Assembly (NCBI GenBank): GCA_029263555.1
Contig: JAJUFW010000202.1
Location: 1-6,050 of the forward strand
Direction of reading: 5' to 3'
Source: Alphaproteobacteria bacterium
Lineage (GTDB): Bacteria > Pseudomonadota > Alphaproteobacteria > DSM-16000 > Inquilinaceae
Length of the DNA stretch: 6,050 bases
This document shows, in pieces, positions 5,777-6,050 of this stretch. A program made the translations under genes and the position numbers. The notes under the pieces are model-generated. The model saw only the letters and a list, made by a program, of their open reading frames with translations, searched no databases and was not told where the DNA came from. Positions within the stretch are counted from its first letter, which is position 1, and each line of letters starts with the position of its first letter.

Positions 5777-6050
5777 TCAGGCGCCGCGGGCCGCAGCAAC
5801 TTCAGCGGCGAAATCGCTCTCCTCCTTCTCGACGCCCTCGCCCAGCGTGTAGCGGACGAATCCGGCGATCGAGACCGGAGCGCCGATCTCCTTGCTCAGC
5901 TTGGCGACGACGTCCTTGACCTTGCTCTCTCCGTCGATGACGTAGACCTGCTCGGTGAGGACGACTTCCTCGTAGTACTTCCGCAGCCGTCCCTCGACCA
6001 TCTTCGCGATGATTTCCTCGGGCTTGCCGCTGGCACGGGCCTGTTCGGAC
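5777..6050 (-). CDS. tsf: Elongation factor Ts, C-terminal part (runs off the window)
   Basis: EF-Ts exchanges GDP for GTP on EF-Tu after each round of aminoacyl-tRNA delivery. Ninety residues are visible, all from the C-terminal part; the N-terminal UBA-like region that first touches EF-Tu lies beyond position 6050. The visible stretch begins SEQARASGKPEEIIAKMVEG, then RLRKYYEEVVLTEQ and VIDGESKVKDVV, and ends GFVRYTLGEGVEKEESDFAAEVAA, which is the conserved EF-Ts C-terminus. The Met codon at 6001 is internal, not a start, because the family pattern KPxxIxxKMVEG continues upstream of it. The stop is TGA at 5779-5777. pyrH follows after 50 nt. In Proteobacteria rpsB normally lies directly upstream, outside this window. 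Confidence 0.96.
   Translation of the reverse strand, partial: SEQARASGKPEEIIAKMVEGRLRKYYEEVVLTEQVYVIDGESKVKDVVAKLSKEIGAPVSIAGFVRYTLGEGVEKEESDFAAEVAAARGA

Noticed and set aside
5762..5802. Seven-base inverted repeat AAGTTGC / GCAACTT around the tsf stop
   Set aside because: The 27-nt loop makes it weak, no U-tract follows, and such a repeat is expected by chance in a window this size.

Overview
The window is a stretch of GC-rich bacterial chromosome, almost wholly coding, with every gene on the minus strand. Read in the direction of transcription (right to left) the order is tsf (3' end only) - pyrH - frr - uppS - cdsA - dxr - rseP - bamA (5' end only). I identified each product from motifs in its translation. 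The gene order, with dxr between cdsA and rseP rather than directly after frr as in Escherichia coli, together with the high GC content, points to an alphaproteobacterium. I cannot name a genus.

Layout: 5777-6050 holds the C-terminal end of elongation factor Ts. 5001-5726 is UMP kinase. 4440-4997 is ribosome recycling factor. 3687-4418 is undecaprenyl diphosphate synthase. 2882-3739 is CDP-diglyceride synthase. 1707-2891 is DXP reductoisomerase. 560-1675 is the site-2 protease RseP. 1-529 is the signal peptide and first POTRA domains of BamA. Junctions are tight: +50, +3, +21, -53, -10, +31 and +30 nt. No rho-independent terminator is visible, so co-transcription with translational coupling is the simplest reading. 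No stretch over 60 nt lacks a gene.

Functionally the cluster joins translation (EF-Ts, RRF) and pyrimidine nucleotide supply (PyrH) to envelope building. Dxr feeds the MEP pathway that makes the isoprenoid precursors for UppS. UppS makes the lipid carrier for peptidoglycan and other surface polysaccharides. CdsA makes CDP-diacylglycerol for phospholipids. RseP and BamA handle envelope stress proteolysis and outer-membrane protein assembly.

I see no mobile element, CRISPR array, RNA gene or undescribed system. The items worth a second look are small: a TTG start for cdsA inside uppS, a TTG start for bamA, a hairpin formed by the last codons of frr around its own stop, a promoter-like sequence at the end of pyrH, and a Gly-to-Ala change in the PyrH nucleotide-binding loop.
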